64,000 bases of DNA, taken from Harmothoe impar. Its lineage: Eukaryota; Annelida; Polychaeta; Phyllodocida; Polynoidae. Of the stretch, positions 1 through 12,200 are shown in pieces. The DNA lies in assembly GCA_947462335.1 (NCBI GenBank), contig OX381704.1:44334942-44398941 (forward strand), read 5' to 3'. A program made the translations under genes and the position numbers. Under the pieces are notes generated by a model. It worked only from the letters and a program-made list of their open reading frames with translations, had not been told where the DNA came from and ran no database searches. Position 1 is the first letter of the stretch; every line of letters starts with the position of its first letter.

Positions 1-289
1 CTAACAGAGTTTAGCTGATATCATATGAGATATATTTGACCTGAGAAAATGCAAAATAACTGATAAAATCCAATCAGCTGGCCGTACTAGCTGTTGACAG
101 GGTACACATTATTATCTTATCTCGGATGTCTGTAATCCCGGGCTGTAATCGATAATTTTTCCACTTTGTAATCTATCACCGCTGCATGTCCTTATTTGAT
201 GCCTGTCTGTGAATCTGTATGTCGGCTATTGGAGTCAGTAGAGCTATTTGAGGTCCTTTGCCTTTGTGAAAAATACATGAATACTAACA

Positions 290-505
290 AGGTGGCTCCA
301 GAGGGGTAAAAAGCGACCTGGCGACCTTGGATGTTTTCCATGCGACCTGCCGACCTGGTACAATAATTTTAGCGACCTGGCGACTTTTGGGAAAATATGT
401 CTATAGCAAAAAATGGTCTTAAAAGGCGACTTTGTGACCTGGGGCCCTTAATTTCGGCGACTTTCCGACCTGAGGGGGGACCCCTCTGCACCCCCAACAA
501 GGCAT
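290..505 (+). repeat. Dispersed repeat rich in GCGACCTGGCGAC
   Basis: About 210 bp containing several copies of GCGACCTGGCGAC-like words and ending in CCCCTCTGCACCCCCAA. A clearly homologous copy in the same orientation lies at 56503-56711, so this is an interspersed repeat. No coding potential or terminal inverted repeats are seen. It lies in intron 2 of the first mARC gene, on the side away from exon 1. Confidence 0.75.
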
Positions 506-537
506 CATAAAAAGACATCTTTATATATACTACTTAC

Positions 538-3500
538 GAGACGTCGAGGACGTCAGCGTTGCTGGAGTTGAGGTTCTTGCACACCTTGAGGGTGCCGAGG
601 CCGGGTGCATCCACGTGCATCAGGTCTCCACCGTAAGGGACGTGGGGTCGGAGCAGGGCTAACTTAGGTGCTGCACGCTGAGACACGAACACGTTGTGCT
701 CATTAATCACCATCCAGCTCCTGTTGGACACGTAGAGATAGGGGGATTAATAATATAGTACACATGTTTAGTAAGAAGTCAAACAGTCGCACAGACCCTT
801 ACCAAAATAACATATTTACACAAAAGAGGTCGGAAATTTTTACAGGCCTTCCATTCCTTTTCAGGATCATGCAGAGACTATTGGTGCAATCAAGTGTTTT
901 CCTTTGCCTTTAATTGATGGAAAATATCAGTTGTAGAGGCGACATTAATTCCAAAGGTATCCCCCAAGAGATAGATGCAGTACATTAACATGAAGTTGGT
1001 TATTTAGAAAATTAGTTGGTCTAAAGTTAGGCCTACTTTTATCTTCTCACTTGACCAACTTGTGACAATGTCATCTTAACCACTAATGATCCTGTCTTCA
1101 AATTCCACATGGGAAATACAATTTGAAGATTGTAGTAATTGGTGTGGAGATATGGAGATAAAAGTATTCTTCAAATATTTGAAGACTTCTGATAAATTTT
1201 AGTAGGGCAACACAATATGACTAAAGATCACGTTGAAGATACTTTTTCCGGCCGTGCAAAGTACCACAGGAGCACTATGCATAAGATCAAATAATCTTAT
1301 TTGCCTAGCACATACACAAAAAAGGGGCCATAACCTACATAGATGTATGTGGATCAGTGTCATTCCATTTTATGTTTGCATCCTGACCAACTCTCTATCT
1401 ACAATTTATTGCAGTAGAGACCCTAAGCTAAATTTCTGTATAATTATATAGAGCATGGGTGAAATTCACATGAACATACTGTAAGTGAAAGTTGTGAACA
1501 TAAATGTAATTCAATTATAGTTCAAAAACATTGTATAGTTTGGTTAATAATTTTGCTTTGTATTACAATTTAGAAGGTAGTAGTCCTTGGTATCATGGCA
1601 ATTTGTAAAGGGTGTGCCCCCTCTGATATAGCAAAGAGTGTTTTATACTATAAGATCAATAACTGTCAACTATAGTTACTTTGTGACTGTGAAGTTAGGT
1701 CAAAACGGAACGTCGGTTACAGAGGCGGTTATGTTAAAATCAATGCCAGACTACTGTTTTGAAATAAAAAGTTATCAATGGTCCGTACATGTGCAATATC
1801 CCCTTGGATAAATTATTCAGCCTCTGCAACTGTTAAGTGGGCCTTGATGCAAAGAAACTGGGATAGTTTTAGAGTACCACCTCGTAAATTTCTCATTCAT
1901 CACAGTTATTGGCCTTTATGCATCAGGATGATTCACAGCTAATTCCAGACCCCCTGCTATAAAATTGCATATACCAGTAACAAGGGTGTCGGAACAGGTG
2001 GGGGGGGCAGGAGGCCATGCCCCCCCCCCCCCCCCATCCAAGACATTCGGGGGAACTTCTGTCAGTTCGCCCATGCCCCCCTCCCCCCCAAACTCTAGTT
2101 GCTTCCGACAACCGTGTAGAAGTTTAAACTTTTTACTTGGATTTGGTGCGTCCATTGAGTTACTGTTTGATATGGTACTTTAGAAGATGTGTTTTAGAGG
2201 AAATGAGGAGAGGCTTTAAAGAGTCCAACCTCATGGACATTGTATAGTATATATATAGGGGACAGTTCCCTCTACAGAGATTGTTGACGTTACACAAGCA
2301 GCGTTACGAACCATTCCCACACGATACAGCCTACGCTGCTTATCCGTTTTGTACTTTTTTTCTGAGTCTAAGAGGCACAAGGTCCATCCACACTGATGGT
2401 CTCTATAGGTTTAATACGTTAGTCAGTAGTGGATAAGCCAGTCATAGGGATATTTGGATGTTATGTTGTAAAGGCATTGAAAAAAAACTCTGACCGAGTT
2501 GGCAGAACGTGTTCGCCCTTTACATGAAATTATGGTCAATAAATCTTCTTAAAAAAAAGATGACCTAATATTAAAAAATGACTAGTATTCGAAATGTTCA
2601 ATTACTTTATATATTAGAGGTTTTAACGATTCAAAGATTCAAACGTATATCAGATTTAACTACATATATCTTTCTTCTTTTTTTTAAATAGATTTTTATT
2701 AGGGAAATAGCAGCATAGTTCAACAACCTACAGCTGGTAACCGAGCCACGGCCAACACCTCTCTGCCACTCGGGCCTTCTTTAATGCCTGTCTAACTAAA
2801 ATATAATAAGATATGTGATGGCGAACACTTAGACATAATTCCATCTATGAAAACTATAAATATCTGGTTTATAATTATCTTGAGGGGGGAGGGGGAGGGG
2901 GGGAGTGGTGTCAACTTAATACATGAATAGAGCAATACAATGTCTAATATGAATAAACAGATAATGTATTGTAAAAGGACTAGGGCAAACACTTAGCAAG
3001 GAAATAGAACAAGACACAGTTCCAATTAAGGTTCAGGGATAACTATATTATGGTCTCAAGAATAAGTACAAGGCACATCAATTCGGTGTAGCAGGAGCGA
3101 GAGCTGACATCCGCGCGCTTCAGTTGCTGGATAGAGAGTGATCCGCCAGCTCCGCTGCGTATCCTTATATAGAGTGGCGACCGCCACGCCATCTAGCGGG
3201 ATCCGCCAGATCCGCCAGACGACGTGGGATCCGCCACTCGATCCGCCGCTCCCACTACAGTATGTATGAAATGAATCCTGTGTATACATTGTCACTAGAT
3301 TACATGTTTATACCTTCTATTGATTGATATTCCTCTAAAGGGTGTCGTTTTAGGACATTAAACGTGAAGTATTTGACATATTTCTCAAGACACTGCTGCG
3401 CGTGGGTGAATATCTTCACTGAAGACTACAATGACATCCTTAACTCCAAACAAAATGTGATTAACTGTAGGTTAGTCATATTGACTACCTGATAAATATT

Positions 3501-6119
3501 CCTAGAAATGAAGTGACATGGTCCAATTCTTTTTATATTTTAAATCCTGTGTTGCATATGTTAGTACACTATCATATTTGGAGAATAGGGGCCAATAAAA
3601 TGTCATCTATGGGTAGGGTAGGTTCACCACTTTCAACCGGTCCGATCCATGTTTTTTCATGAGCTATCTTTCAGGTCTAATTGTCCCATGAGATTTTTGT
3701 GCATATCCTTCAGAATTGAACCAAAGTTTAGGTATTGCTCCGGAGAATAACATTCATGATGTCTTACAATGCCATATATCAATTTACAGTATGTAATTCC
3801 ATGATTTATCAGAGTATTCAGAATTGCCTCTTTTCACCCTAAGTCAGCCAAAATGCACCTTGAGTCAGCCATATTACAACGACCAGAATATGTGGAATAA
3901 ACCAGTAATTTCCTGATTGGATTGGCTGACATGAATGCATGCATCATATATCAATATGTTACCACTAACAATGGAGAAGAAAAAATTTGATTGAATATGG
4001 AATAATCAAGATAAAGTCAGTACTGTACCTTAGGTGAATACAGCTGCATTATGAGCTATCAATACAAGTAAATATTACTTTTATGAGCAATGAGGACTAA
4101 ATATAACATTATAGACATGCAGTATGGGGTTCTATTGAATATATCGGGGGCTCTGACCCCTCACCCCCTTTTCCCACCTCTTTTTGTGTTTCACCCTTGC
4201 CCTCTATACACTATACAAGTAGGCCTGCTATCCTTAACCCTCTAGTAGAAGAGGGTATTCTGGGAGGAGGAGGTATTCACAAGGGTAGGGGGAGAGTTCT
4301 TAGACAAAAAAATCAGGGTGAGAAAATTCCAGGGGGGATTCCAGAGAACAAAATCCCATGGTTGACTTAGGGTATGAGGTGGCTGACTTAGGGTGAATTC
4401 GTGGCTGACTTAAGGTGAAATGGGTATGCCTTATTAAATCGGTCCTAAATATAACTTAGGAAATTAATTTTGCTCAATGAATTCATGATTTGTGTAATTT
4501 AGATACATATGCAGCTCACAAAACCAATCCACACTGTGTATGAAAAGGACAAATACTTCAAATCAACTACCAAAGAGTATGAACAGTGGAGAGATTTTCA
4601 TTCTCTGTTTGTCAAAACAGGTCAAACAGGGGTACTTCTGACTGATTTTACAGTATGAAAAAGAGTGATGATGCAGATGCGATGTGCAGTTTATATTTGG
4701 AAAACACTTCAATTCTTAAATCAGTGGGAGTTTATTGTCACCAGATGCATACTGAACTTGTAATTTCATGTCAAAAGTGGTTGACTCAAGGTATGAGTTT
4801 GACTCAGGGTGAACCTACCCTAATGAGAGCCCAATTAGAGGTTCAGATGTGGCTCAAGTATAGCATTTTACAGTGTATTTTCAATGGGGGAATTATAGCG
4901 TGCACTCCAAAATTAGTAAATTGAGCCATAATCTGATAATTAGTCAGATTCTAAGCAGAATCTTAGGGAATGAGATAAAATAAAGTAGCCAGCACATGAA
5001 GTATGGCCATGGGAACATTCTGGTTCATTTTAAACAAAATTTTTGAACCCTAATCATCGGACCATGTCACTTTAAGGTGGTTTTAACAGTATTGACTATA
5101 ACCTAACTAACCTGGGTTGGGCGTATAGGGAGCCAAAATGACTAGCTAGGTTAGTCACTATTGACTAAGGTTTTAAGCATAAAGATGGCAGGGGCCAAGT
5201 CAGTGGCAGGGGTAAAGTCTTTCCACCTAGTCTGTATTTACGGCCCTGGCTGTGTCAGTGTTTTGTTATAGAGTTCTGAGGAGGTATGTGCTATACAGCG
5301 GTCTAAGACAATGAGCTAAGGTACCCTCCTACATGCCCATGTACACAGGTGTGTCTCCATGTTGGCACTACCACCTGTAAATGTATACCAATATCTATTA
5401 TGGATCCAGACAGGAACATGCACCTGTCTGTATGCTATCTGAGTATTGTACAGCAAAGAGGTGAACATAATACAATTTAAGGCTTTTATCTTTGCATACT
5501 AACGGAAATATAAACTGTATTTGCAAAATAGCATGTCCGATACCTATATTGACCAATTTAACCCAGAACTGTATTTCGGATGACAGTTTCATATTTTCAA
5601 CTCGCATAAACGAAGGCTAGAAGATTCTGAGGTAACTGGGTAAAAGATGATTAACAAAGATACACACATATAAAAACCCTTAGCAACTCACCTAGAGTTT
5701 AGTATTTAAAAAGAATGAGGCAGTGGCTATTATCATTCAATACGCTGCAACAGACCTCATTTTTGTGCGCCTATAATATAGAAAGCGCCTCTATACACTT
5801 ATTTGTGATTTTCTACTAAAATGGCTACCTGGGTACCCGTGTATACATGATAGTTAATCATTTACCTGTCTCTGATATCGTCATTGTCGTCAGTGATGAG
5901 GCCCTCCCGGACACACCGGACCCTACCCACCTCAGGTAGGGCCACCAGGGACTTGACCGGGTAGAGGAGCAGCTTGGACACCTTCCCTGCCGCCACAGCC
6001 CCTGGAGGAACCCTGATCGCCGCCCTGGAATACTTCTTATACACGATATAAGTCACGAAAGCTGCCCCCAGCACCACTGCCGATATGGTGCCTTTGTCCA
6101 TGGCCGTATCCAAAATCAT
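538..6119 (-). CDS. mARC-like MOSC-domain protein, paralogue A (5' part only)
   Basis: First two coding exons of a mitochondrial amidoxime reducing component-like gene; the remaining exons lie beyond the left edge. Exon 1 is 5866-6119 (donor GTAAAT) and exon 2 is 538-720 (acceptor AACAG, donor GTAAGT). Exon 1 encodes a hydrophobic signal-anchor (about residues 10-27, followed by YKKYSR), as expected for an N-anchored outer mitochondrial membrane protein, then the MOSC N-terminal strand VSKLLLYPVKS. The split Arg at the exon 1/2 junction and the following SWMV match the family motif (D-R-x-W-M-V). A second ATG at 6101 has a better start context (GCCATGG) and may be used instead. mARC proteins are molybdenum-cofactor enzymes that reduce N-hydroxylated compounds with cytochrome b5 and its reductase. 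The catalytic Cys region is not in this window, so activity cannot be judged. Exon 2 (183 bp) is longer than the 171 bp of the two neighbouring paralogues. Confidence 0.85.
3130..3265. repeat. GC-rich patch with repeated GATCCGCC words
   Basis: Several copies of (G)ATCCGCCA/G occur within about 120 bp of otherwise AT-rich intron, including two 9-bp copies in tandem near 3200-3217. No open frame or RNA fold is convincing. It may be a decayed repeat or a binding-site cluster. Confidence 0.4.
3614..4822. mobile_element. Candidate TIR transposon with subterminal TGACTTAGGGTG repeats
   Basis: A 15-bp perfect inverted repeat, TAGGGTAGGTTCACC, lies at 3614-3628 and in reverse at 4808-4822. A second inverted set lies inside it: CACCCTAAGTCAGCC-like words at 3836-3875 and GGCTGACTTAGGGTG-like words at 4378-4420. 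This is the structure of a 1.2-kb non-autonomous DNA transposon with subterminal repeats. No transposase frame is visible and the target duplication is unclear. Confidence 0.55.
5085..5180. repeat. Fragment related to the CACTG element at 31 kb
   Basis: Contains CTAACCTGGGTTG, TATAGGGAGCCAAAA and CTAGGTTAGTCACTATTGAC, which resemble in inverted order the words inside the 31041-31399 element. No termini are preserved. Confidence 0.4.
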
Positions 6120-6431
6120 GTTACAATTGTTAATGTTCTCTAGAGGGAAGAAAGGCCAGGAGGCTGAGAGACGGATCCAGGGTAGACTGGTCTCTCTCCA
6201 GTGGTGATGCGAAATAAGTCTGGGTCGTACTGTTCTTATATGATACGGAGGGCGCTAGCAGATTTGGCACGCCTGTCCTTGACCTAGTGTACTAAAGGAC
6301 ACCTACATCAATACAGTGTACATTGATGTATGCTGATCTTGGTTTCAAATCAATTGCACTGTGATCAATGCTAATCAATATGTGTGGCGCAATAATAATT
6401 CTGCTATATACATATTATGTACATACATACA
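6120..6431 (-). promoter_or_regulatory. Upstream region of mARC paralogue A
   Basis: Sequence immediately 5' of the first ATG of mARC A on the minus strand. It presumably holds the promoter and 5' UTR. I see no clear TATA box at a fitting distance, so the start of transcription is not placed. Confidence 0.3.
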
Positions 6432-6434
6432 CAC

Positions 6435-6512
<78 letters not shown>
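6432..6512. repeat. (TA)n microsatellite
   Basis: About 80 bp of almost uninterrupted TA dinucleotides, followed by three copies of ATGGTCACAT/ATGGTCA. The open frame through it is an artefact of the repeat. Confidence 0.95.
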
Positions 6513-6857
6513 GGTCACATATGGTCACATATGGTCAATGCCAGACTCTAGGATGAGGGTCAGTTATGAGCCTTCTTTAAAGTTGAACACATACCAGGCA
6601 GAGACACAATGAAGTATTGAGCATAATGGTACACTGTTAGTGTTAGGGGTAAGCACTGTAGCTGCACAGTATTAAAGGAGATTTCCAGTATAGTTTTGAG
6701 ATACTTGGATCACATCTGACATATGTTGCATGTACCTCAATATGTTGCTACATACTGGTGGTCTTTCCAATTCAGGGTCAACCATAGAGATTCCAGCATT
6801 GCTTGACGTTTGCTGGGTCATGCCAATGAGTCAGGTGTTGTACATTATGCCCTCACA

Positions 6858-6947
6858 CTCAGAGAAGTCACCGTCATTGTCGCTAAAATCACCCTCACCT
6901 GAGCGGGCGAGGGTGCCTTTAGCAACAATGATGCTGACTTTTCTGAA
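6858..6947. repeat. Foldback (hairpin) element
   Basis: Two arms of about 40 bp form an imperfect palindrome around the centre CACCTGAGCGGG: CAGAGAAGTCACCGTCATTG on the left is matched by CAATGATGCTGACTTTTCTG on the right, and GTCGCTAAAATCACCCTC by GAGGGTGCCTTTAGC. One arm recurs at about 53010-53062, so it is dispersed. Confidence 0.6.
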
Positions 6948-8633
6948 TGTGGCGTTTGGAGAGAAAGTCGGGCATGAATGTCAAGGAATGCCGGACCCTC
7001 TCTGCAGTCAAAGTCAATCTGACTTTTACATAAGGGTGTTTTGGGGTGACACATGTCTGACTGTGGCATGTGAGTCCAGCTGACTCCTAAATTTTCCTCT
7101 GTGTAAGGATTATCATTATTGGTACACCGGTAAAGTTCTGTGCTGACAACAGTGCATGCTCTACGGTGGTGATGGTCCATCGTCCCCTGGATGTGGTCCC
7201 CTACCTAGTAGGGGAGGGGGAATTCATTCAGTGATTCTTTGTCCTTATGGAAGCACCTACATATGTTCAACTTTGTGTTATCCATGGACCCTGTTATCTT
7301 CGATTCGGTCTGTACTTGGCCTGTGAACCCTTCAGCGGTTTCTGAACTCTCTCTCTGCCTCTCGTATCTATATTGCAGCTTTAACTGGAACATGCCAGGG
7401 TAATTTTGCTATTATAACCTGCCTATCCCCTCTATATATCTCGTCATAATCTGTTTGAGTATACCATATGACCTGGGATATGAGACCGTAGTATGATCTA
7501 TAAGACACCTTCTGACCTTATATTGTTCTTATGTAATCGCTGATATGCGTCATCAGCACCCTATACCAGGATATATACAGGCCTACATGGAGCATATACT
7601 GGAAGTTGACAGATCCTTGAAGGATCTTGTGGTTTGTTGCAGATGTGTTGTCATCCGATGTCTCCGAAGCAATACAAGCGAGCGGGACTTTGCCGCCCTT
7701 GACCCTGCTGGCCAAATTCAGGATGCTTGCAAATGCTGATATTGACCCAGTGTTGGCCCAGTGTTGGAACACTTCAGGGCCATCATATTATTTCTGATTC
7801 TGGACCGACATCAATTCTAACTACATTGGTCCTATGGTGGCTTTCAATCTCCACCCGGTTGGCTCCTATTTTGCCATCATATTGGGTTATAAATGTGATC
7901 CCCAGTGTACTCTACATGTTTAAAGGTGAGAGGAAATTCATGGATGAAATTCAATATCTAAAAGTGTCATTAACTGCATGAAACCACTGAGATTGAATTG
8001 TTGTCAAAATTAACTTGAAGACACCGCATGTAGTAATGAAGTTAGATAAGTCCTGAATGATAGTAATGCAGTTCGTATGATTTCTAACCATTTTGGGATT
8101 GAGATTAAGATGAATTGGAAAAACAGAAATGGTATTTTCTAAACTGATGGTACTTGACAGTCATGTCTAAAGTCTGTTTGCACATTCAATTATACAAATG
8201 AAAAAAGTATTGTTCAATATTAGTAATTGTTGCAGTGGTCCTATATTGAAAATCATATGTTGGGGCGACATACGTAATACAAGGTTGCCCCTGGTGTTTA
8301 ATTTCTAACCTTTGAATGATGTAAAAACATTGCTATGAAATCAATATCACTTTCTGCAACCATGGGCCATTAATGGGCCAGCGGTCAAACCAGCAGTGGG
8401 CCAATATCAATATGCCAAAATTGGCCCATTTTTTAGATGTATATTTGCCCAACCATGACCCAGTATGTATACCTATGTTACCTGGGTGGATGACTCTCCT
8501 AGCACACATCCATTTACTAAGGATATGGTAACATCCTTTTGGCTGCTGGACGGGACAATGTTATGCATGCGTTTGACACCAGGGAATGCTAAAAACCTTA
8601 GCTGACCTGCCATGATAGAGACTGGACAGTCCC
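6948..8633. other. Intergenic, no gene recognised
   Basis: Between mARC A and the tRNA. It holds only short open frames without family signatures. A small GGGCCA-rich palindromic patch lies near 8368-8430. Confidence 0.5.
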
Positions 8634-8705
8634 TGCCGTGACCAGGATTCGAACCTGGGTTGTCTCGGCCACAACGAGAAGTACTAACCACTATACGATC
8701 ACGGC
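8634..8705 (-). tRNA. tRNA-His (GTG)
   Basis: A 72-nt cloverleaf on the minus strand. The acceptor stem GCCGTGA pairs with TCACGGC, followed by discriminator A. The D-arm/box A region is standard (TATAGTGGTTAGTAC). The anticodon stem TCTCG/CGAGA encloses loop TTGTGGC with anticodon GTG. The T stem CCAGG/CCTGG encloses TTCGAAT (box B). All stems pair fully. A T5 run that could stop RNA polymerase III lies about 40 nt downstream (8591-8595 on the plus strand), rather far, so a recent tRNA-derived SINE head cannot be excluded. Confidence 0.85.
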
Positions 8706-9071
8706 TATTTGTCAACTGGTTACTCAGCTCCAAATAATAGTATCAAATAATGTGATTCATTTCCATTTGATAGTATCTAAATGAGTTAATTATATAGCAT
8801 TTTTATTTCTTTAACAATGGTTGACGAGTCAGTAGTCCATAGATAAAGTAGGCCTAAAGACTTTGGCTGCAGCTCTGCCACATGCAGATAACCAATACTC
8901 ATTGAGCCGATGGAAGGACGTTTCATCATACCATTTGATACAGTTATGCTTATGGATAAAGGGAATCCATCCTGTTCGTCTTAATTAGAATACAATTATC
9001 CATGTTACCATCGCCTGATAGCATGTGCAAAACACCAATAAGAACATTAGATATTGCCAGGGGTTGCCTAT

Positions 9072-9077
9072 GTTTAT
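9072..9077 (-). terminator. Possible polyadenylation signal of mARC B
   Basis: AATAAA on the minus strand about 155 nt after the mARC B stop codon. It is a plausible poly(A) signal by sequence and distance only. Confidence 0.4.
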
Positions 9078-9229
9078 TGTTCTGCCCAGTATCGGACATA
9101 AGAGTCTTGGCGTGGCCTCCTGTTTTCATCCCGATGTGGATGGACCTATTTAGCAGTCCCCTATTCTCCTCTGGCACTATAGTGTTCAGCAAACATCCTC
9201 TACATTCTTTTTCTCTGCATACATGTGCA

Positions 9230-12200
9230 TTATTCCTCCACGAACACAGGGTCGCCAATCCGGATGATGCCAGGGTTCGTGACTATGTATTTTATACCTA
9301 GGATAGGTCGGTACCCATGCTCCTTCTTCAACGGACGGTACCTATATGGGGAAAATTAATACAGCACTGGTCACATGCAAATTATGTGATACTGTATGAA
9401 GTTTACCATCGTGAGTTTTAATGGACTATTGGTTTCAATAATGATGCATTTACGTGTTCTGTTATAAACTTACATAATAATAGATGAAATATCTAATAGT
9501 TTGTTTGCAGACATGTATTGCATACTTTATCTTAAATCCATCAAAAATAATCAAAACCCCCAATATAATTAATTAGAATATCAGTAAATCGAGATTACTT
9601 TCTGAGCGTGTCCAGTGGTCCCACGCCTTTGCTGTACCTTTCCCCTTTGCTAATATCTACATTGACTGCACGGCATCTGCAAAATATCATTTTCGAAATA
9701 ATTATGTCATACGTTAAAAGTTACATGAAAAAGATGTAATGTCTATCAGCACGCATATTCTCTTAATAATCAGGGGAAATATCGGAGACACTGCTTTATT
9801 ATAAGTTTACATTAACCTGGAGTTAAGGATTGAAAAGAGAACACTGGTAGGCCTACTATTTAATTTCAAGAACATAAATATACTTCACCTGTCACATAAT
9901 TTGGCCACTTCAAACGTCACTGGGCCAATGCTAGCTTTGGTCCATTTTTCCTGGAAAAGGAGATATGTGTAAATAATATTTAAATTTATTTTATTTCAAG
10001 GCATTACTGGGGGGAAATCTATTAACGTTACCTCTCAATATTTGGCTAGTATGCCATTAAATGCAGTTCATAGTTCTCACTTTTAGGAATTGCTATGATG
10101 AACATGACTCTAAAGTTACATACCATAATTATGTCTCAATAAATCAATCAGAGCCCGATTGATTCAAAATAATCAAACATGCAATGTCTTCATGTGTATT
10201 CTTGCATTTTTTAAACTGTACATATACATCTAGTCTTCTGTGAATGTGCCTATATTTGCCTATATTTGTAAATACTTTTGTTGCCAAACACCTTGAGTTG
10301 TTGCGTTGCATATTATATTTATCCAGAGACACCTCGCCATTCTGGACAGTATAGTGGCCACACTCCTAGTGAGTGTAAAACCACTTACTAGCCACTGCTT
10401 AAGTGGCGAATCAAGACCATCAATACTATTGCAGTTAACTTGAAAAAGATTTACCTCGTCATAGGGAATTGCACCTTCAACAATAATATTTGGTCTCATT
10501 GTCTCCATTGTGGTAGGCTCCGGTAGTCTCGTGTTGAGATCCTGCATAGACTCCTCTGCAATTAGTAGAATGGGGCAGCTCCAGGCATAGGCCACCTGTA
10601 AACGATTTAAACCGTACTATTATTGTGGCATATGCTTGTGCTACAGTGATACATAGAAAAAGTGTGATCTGAATTGACGGGAGGCAGTATTGTGAATTCA
10701 ATTCATTGGTAAACATATTCACATTAATCAAGCATCTCCTTCGTCATTATTGACATCACTGATTATTGGCATCGTTGATATATCCCTCTGCTCCATCTGC
10801 AGACCTGTCTCAGAATACGCCAGCAAGACATGGGTTATTATGTGAAGTGCTAATCATTCTGTCAGCTAAATCATGTATCTAGGGCACCTTTTTTTCTTAG
10901 AATCATGGGAGTAAGAGAGTATGAGAGACCAGTCAGTCATGCTATGACCTGCAATTTGTTATTTCAACCAAATGTTCCCATCGTAATATGCTATTTGTGT
11001 TATTTACTAAATCAATCAATTCTCGCACTCTAGACAATTGACAGAAACACATATTTAATGCACAACTAATCTAAACTCTGTTGAAACACGTTTACCTATC
11101 CGGCAATATAGAAATCTATATCTACCAGCTGTCTATATGCCATGTTCATAATGTGGCGTATGTCATAACTATACCCTCCCACTGCTGCACCTAGTGGGTT
11201 ACGAGAAGTACTATTACCAATATGTATACCACAGTTGACTGAGACAAAATAAATGACCTGACTGCATATTACATATAGGACGTATGTTGATGCAGTTCAT
11301 TGAGCACCCTCACCTACTGTGAGTGTAAGTCAGATATGAATATGTGTGAGTAGCTACATAAGTCCTATTAGCCTTGGACAATGGTAATTATCTTTAGCTA
11401 GTGCCTTGGACAATCAACCTGTACTTGGCTTATATCACTTGTACAGCAACTCACTTGAAACATATCTACCACATATATTGGCCAATTACGGTTACACATG
11501 ACCTGCCTTTATGTATAATAGCGGAATCAACCCCAATGAGTGACTACTATAATTTTTGTATCCATTCTCAACAAATAAGCTATTTTCCATGAGATTGGTA
11601 AATACATATGTAAAGAATATTTGGATGTGAGGTTTATTGTGGAATTATCAGACTTAGGCATGTCTGAAAAGTATTATTGTAATTATGGCAATAATGCCAA
11701 TACATGACATGATGTAGCAGGACAACATAATATTGCAGTTTAGTGCAAGTCATTGTTGTAAATGACAAGTATATGAGTATACCTACCCCATGGTGAGGTG
11801 CCAGTTTTTGCTGCATGCTGGCCCTGACCTTAGGACTGACCTCCTGTGGGTAGTACACCAGCCGTGCCCCTCCCACACCTACTGCCCTCTGCAGCCAGTC
11901 TGCTACAGCATCCCCACAGTCACGACCAGACACGTTGTCATTCTGGATGCTGCACAACATCAGTGTAATTAGTACATGTGGTTAGCTTGACTGTGGACAC
12001 CTTTGTAGAAATTAAAGCGAAAGTACCGTATTTTGAGTGATGTTCTCTATGTTTCGAATACCCATCTTTAAGTTGACCAATCTACATCAAATACGCCAAA
12101 TAAAAATCTTTTAAAATGAATACACGTGGCGCAAAATATGCAGATCCAAAGGTGATGGCTAGAGTCCATGATAAAGTTTGTTCCTCTGTAAAAATTAGAT

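Larger units (their letters stand above)
721..5865. other. Intron 1 of mARC paralogue A
   Basis: A 5.1-kb intron with no recognisable coding sequence. It holds C- and G-runs near 1998-2095 and 2880-2905, a short GC-rich patch with GATCCGCC words near 3130-3260, a candidate inverted-repeat transposon (3614-4822) and a fragment related to the 31-kb CACTG element near 5085-5180. Confidence 0.6.

Noticed and set aside
1916..2183. Pro/Gly-rich open frames near 2 kb on both strands
   Set aside because: Generated by C-runs and G-runs of low-complexity DNA.
6368..6556. Open frame through the TA microsatellite
   Set aside because: It encodes only alternating Tyr-Ile and is a product of the repeat.
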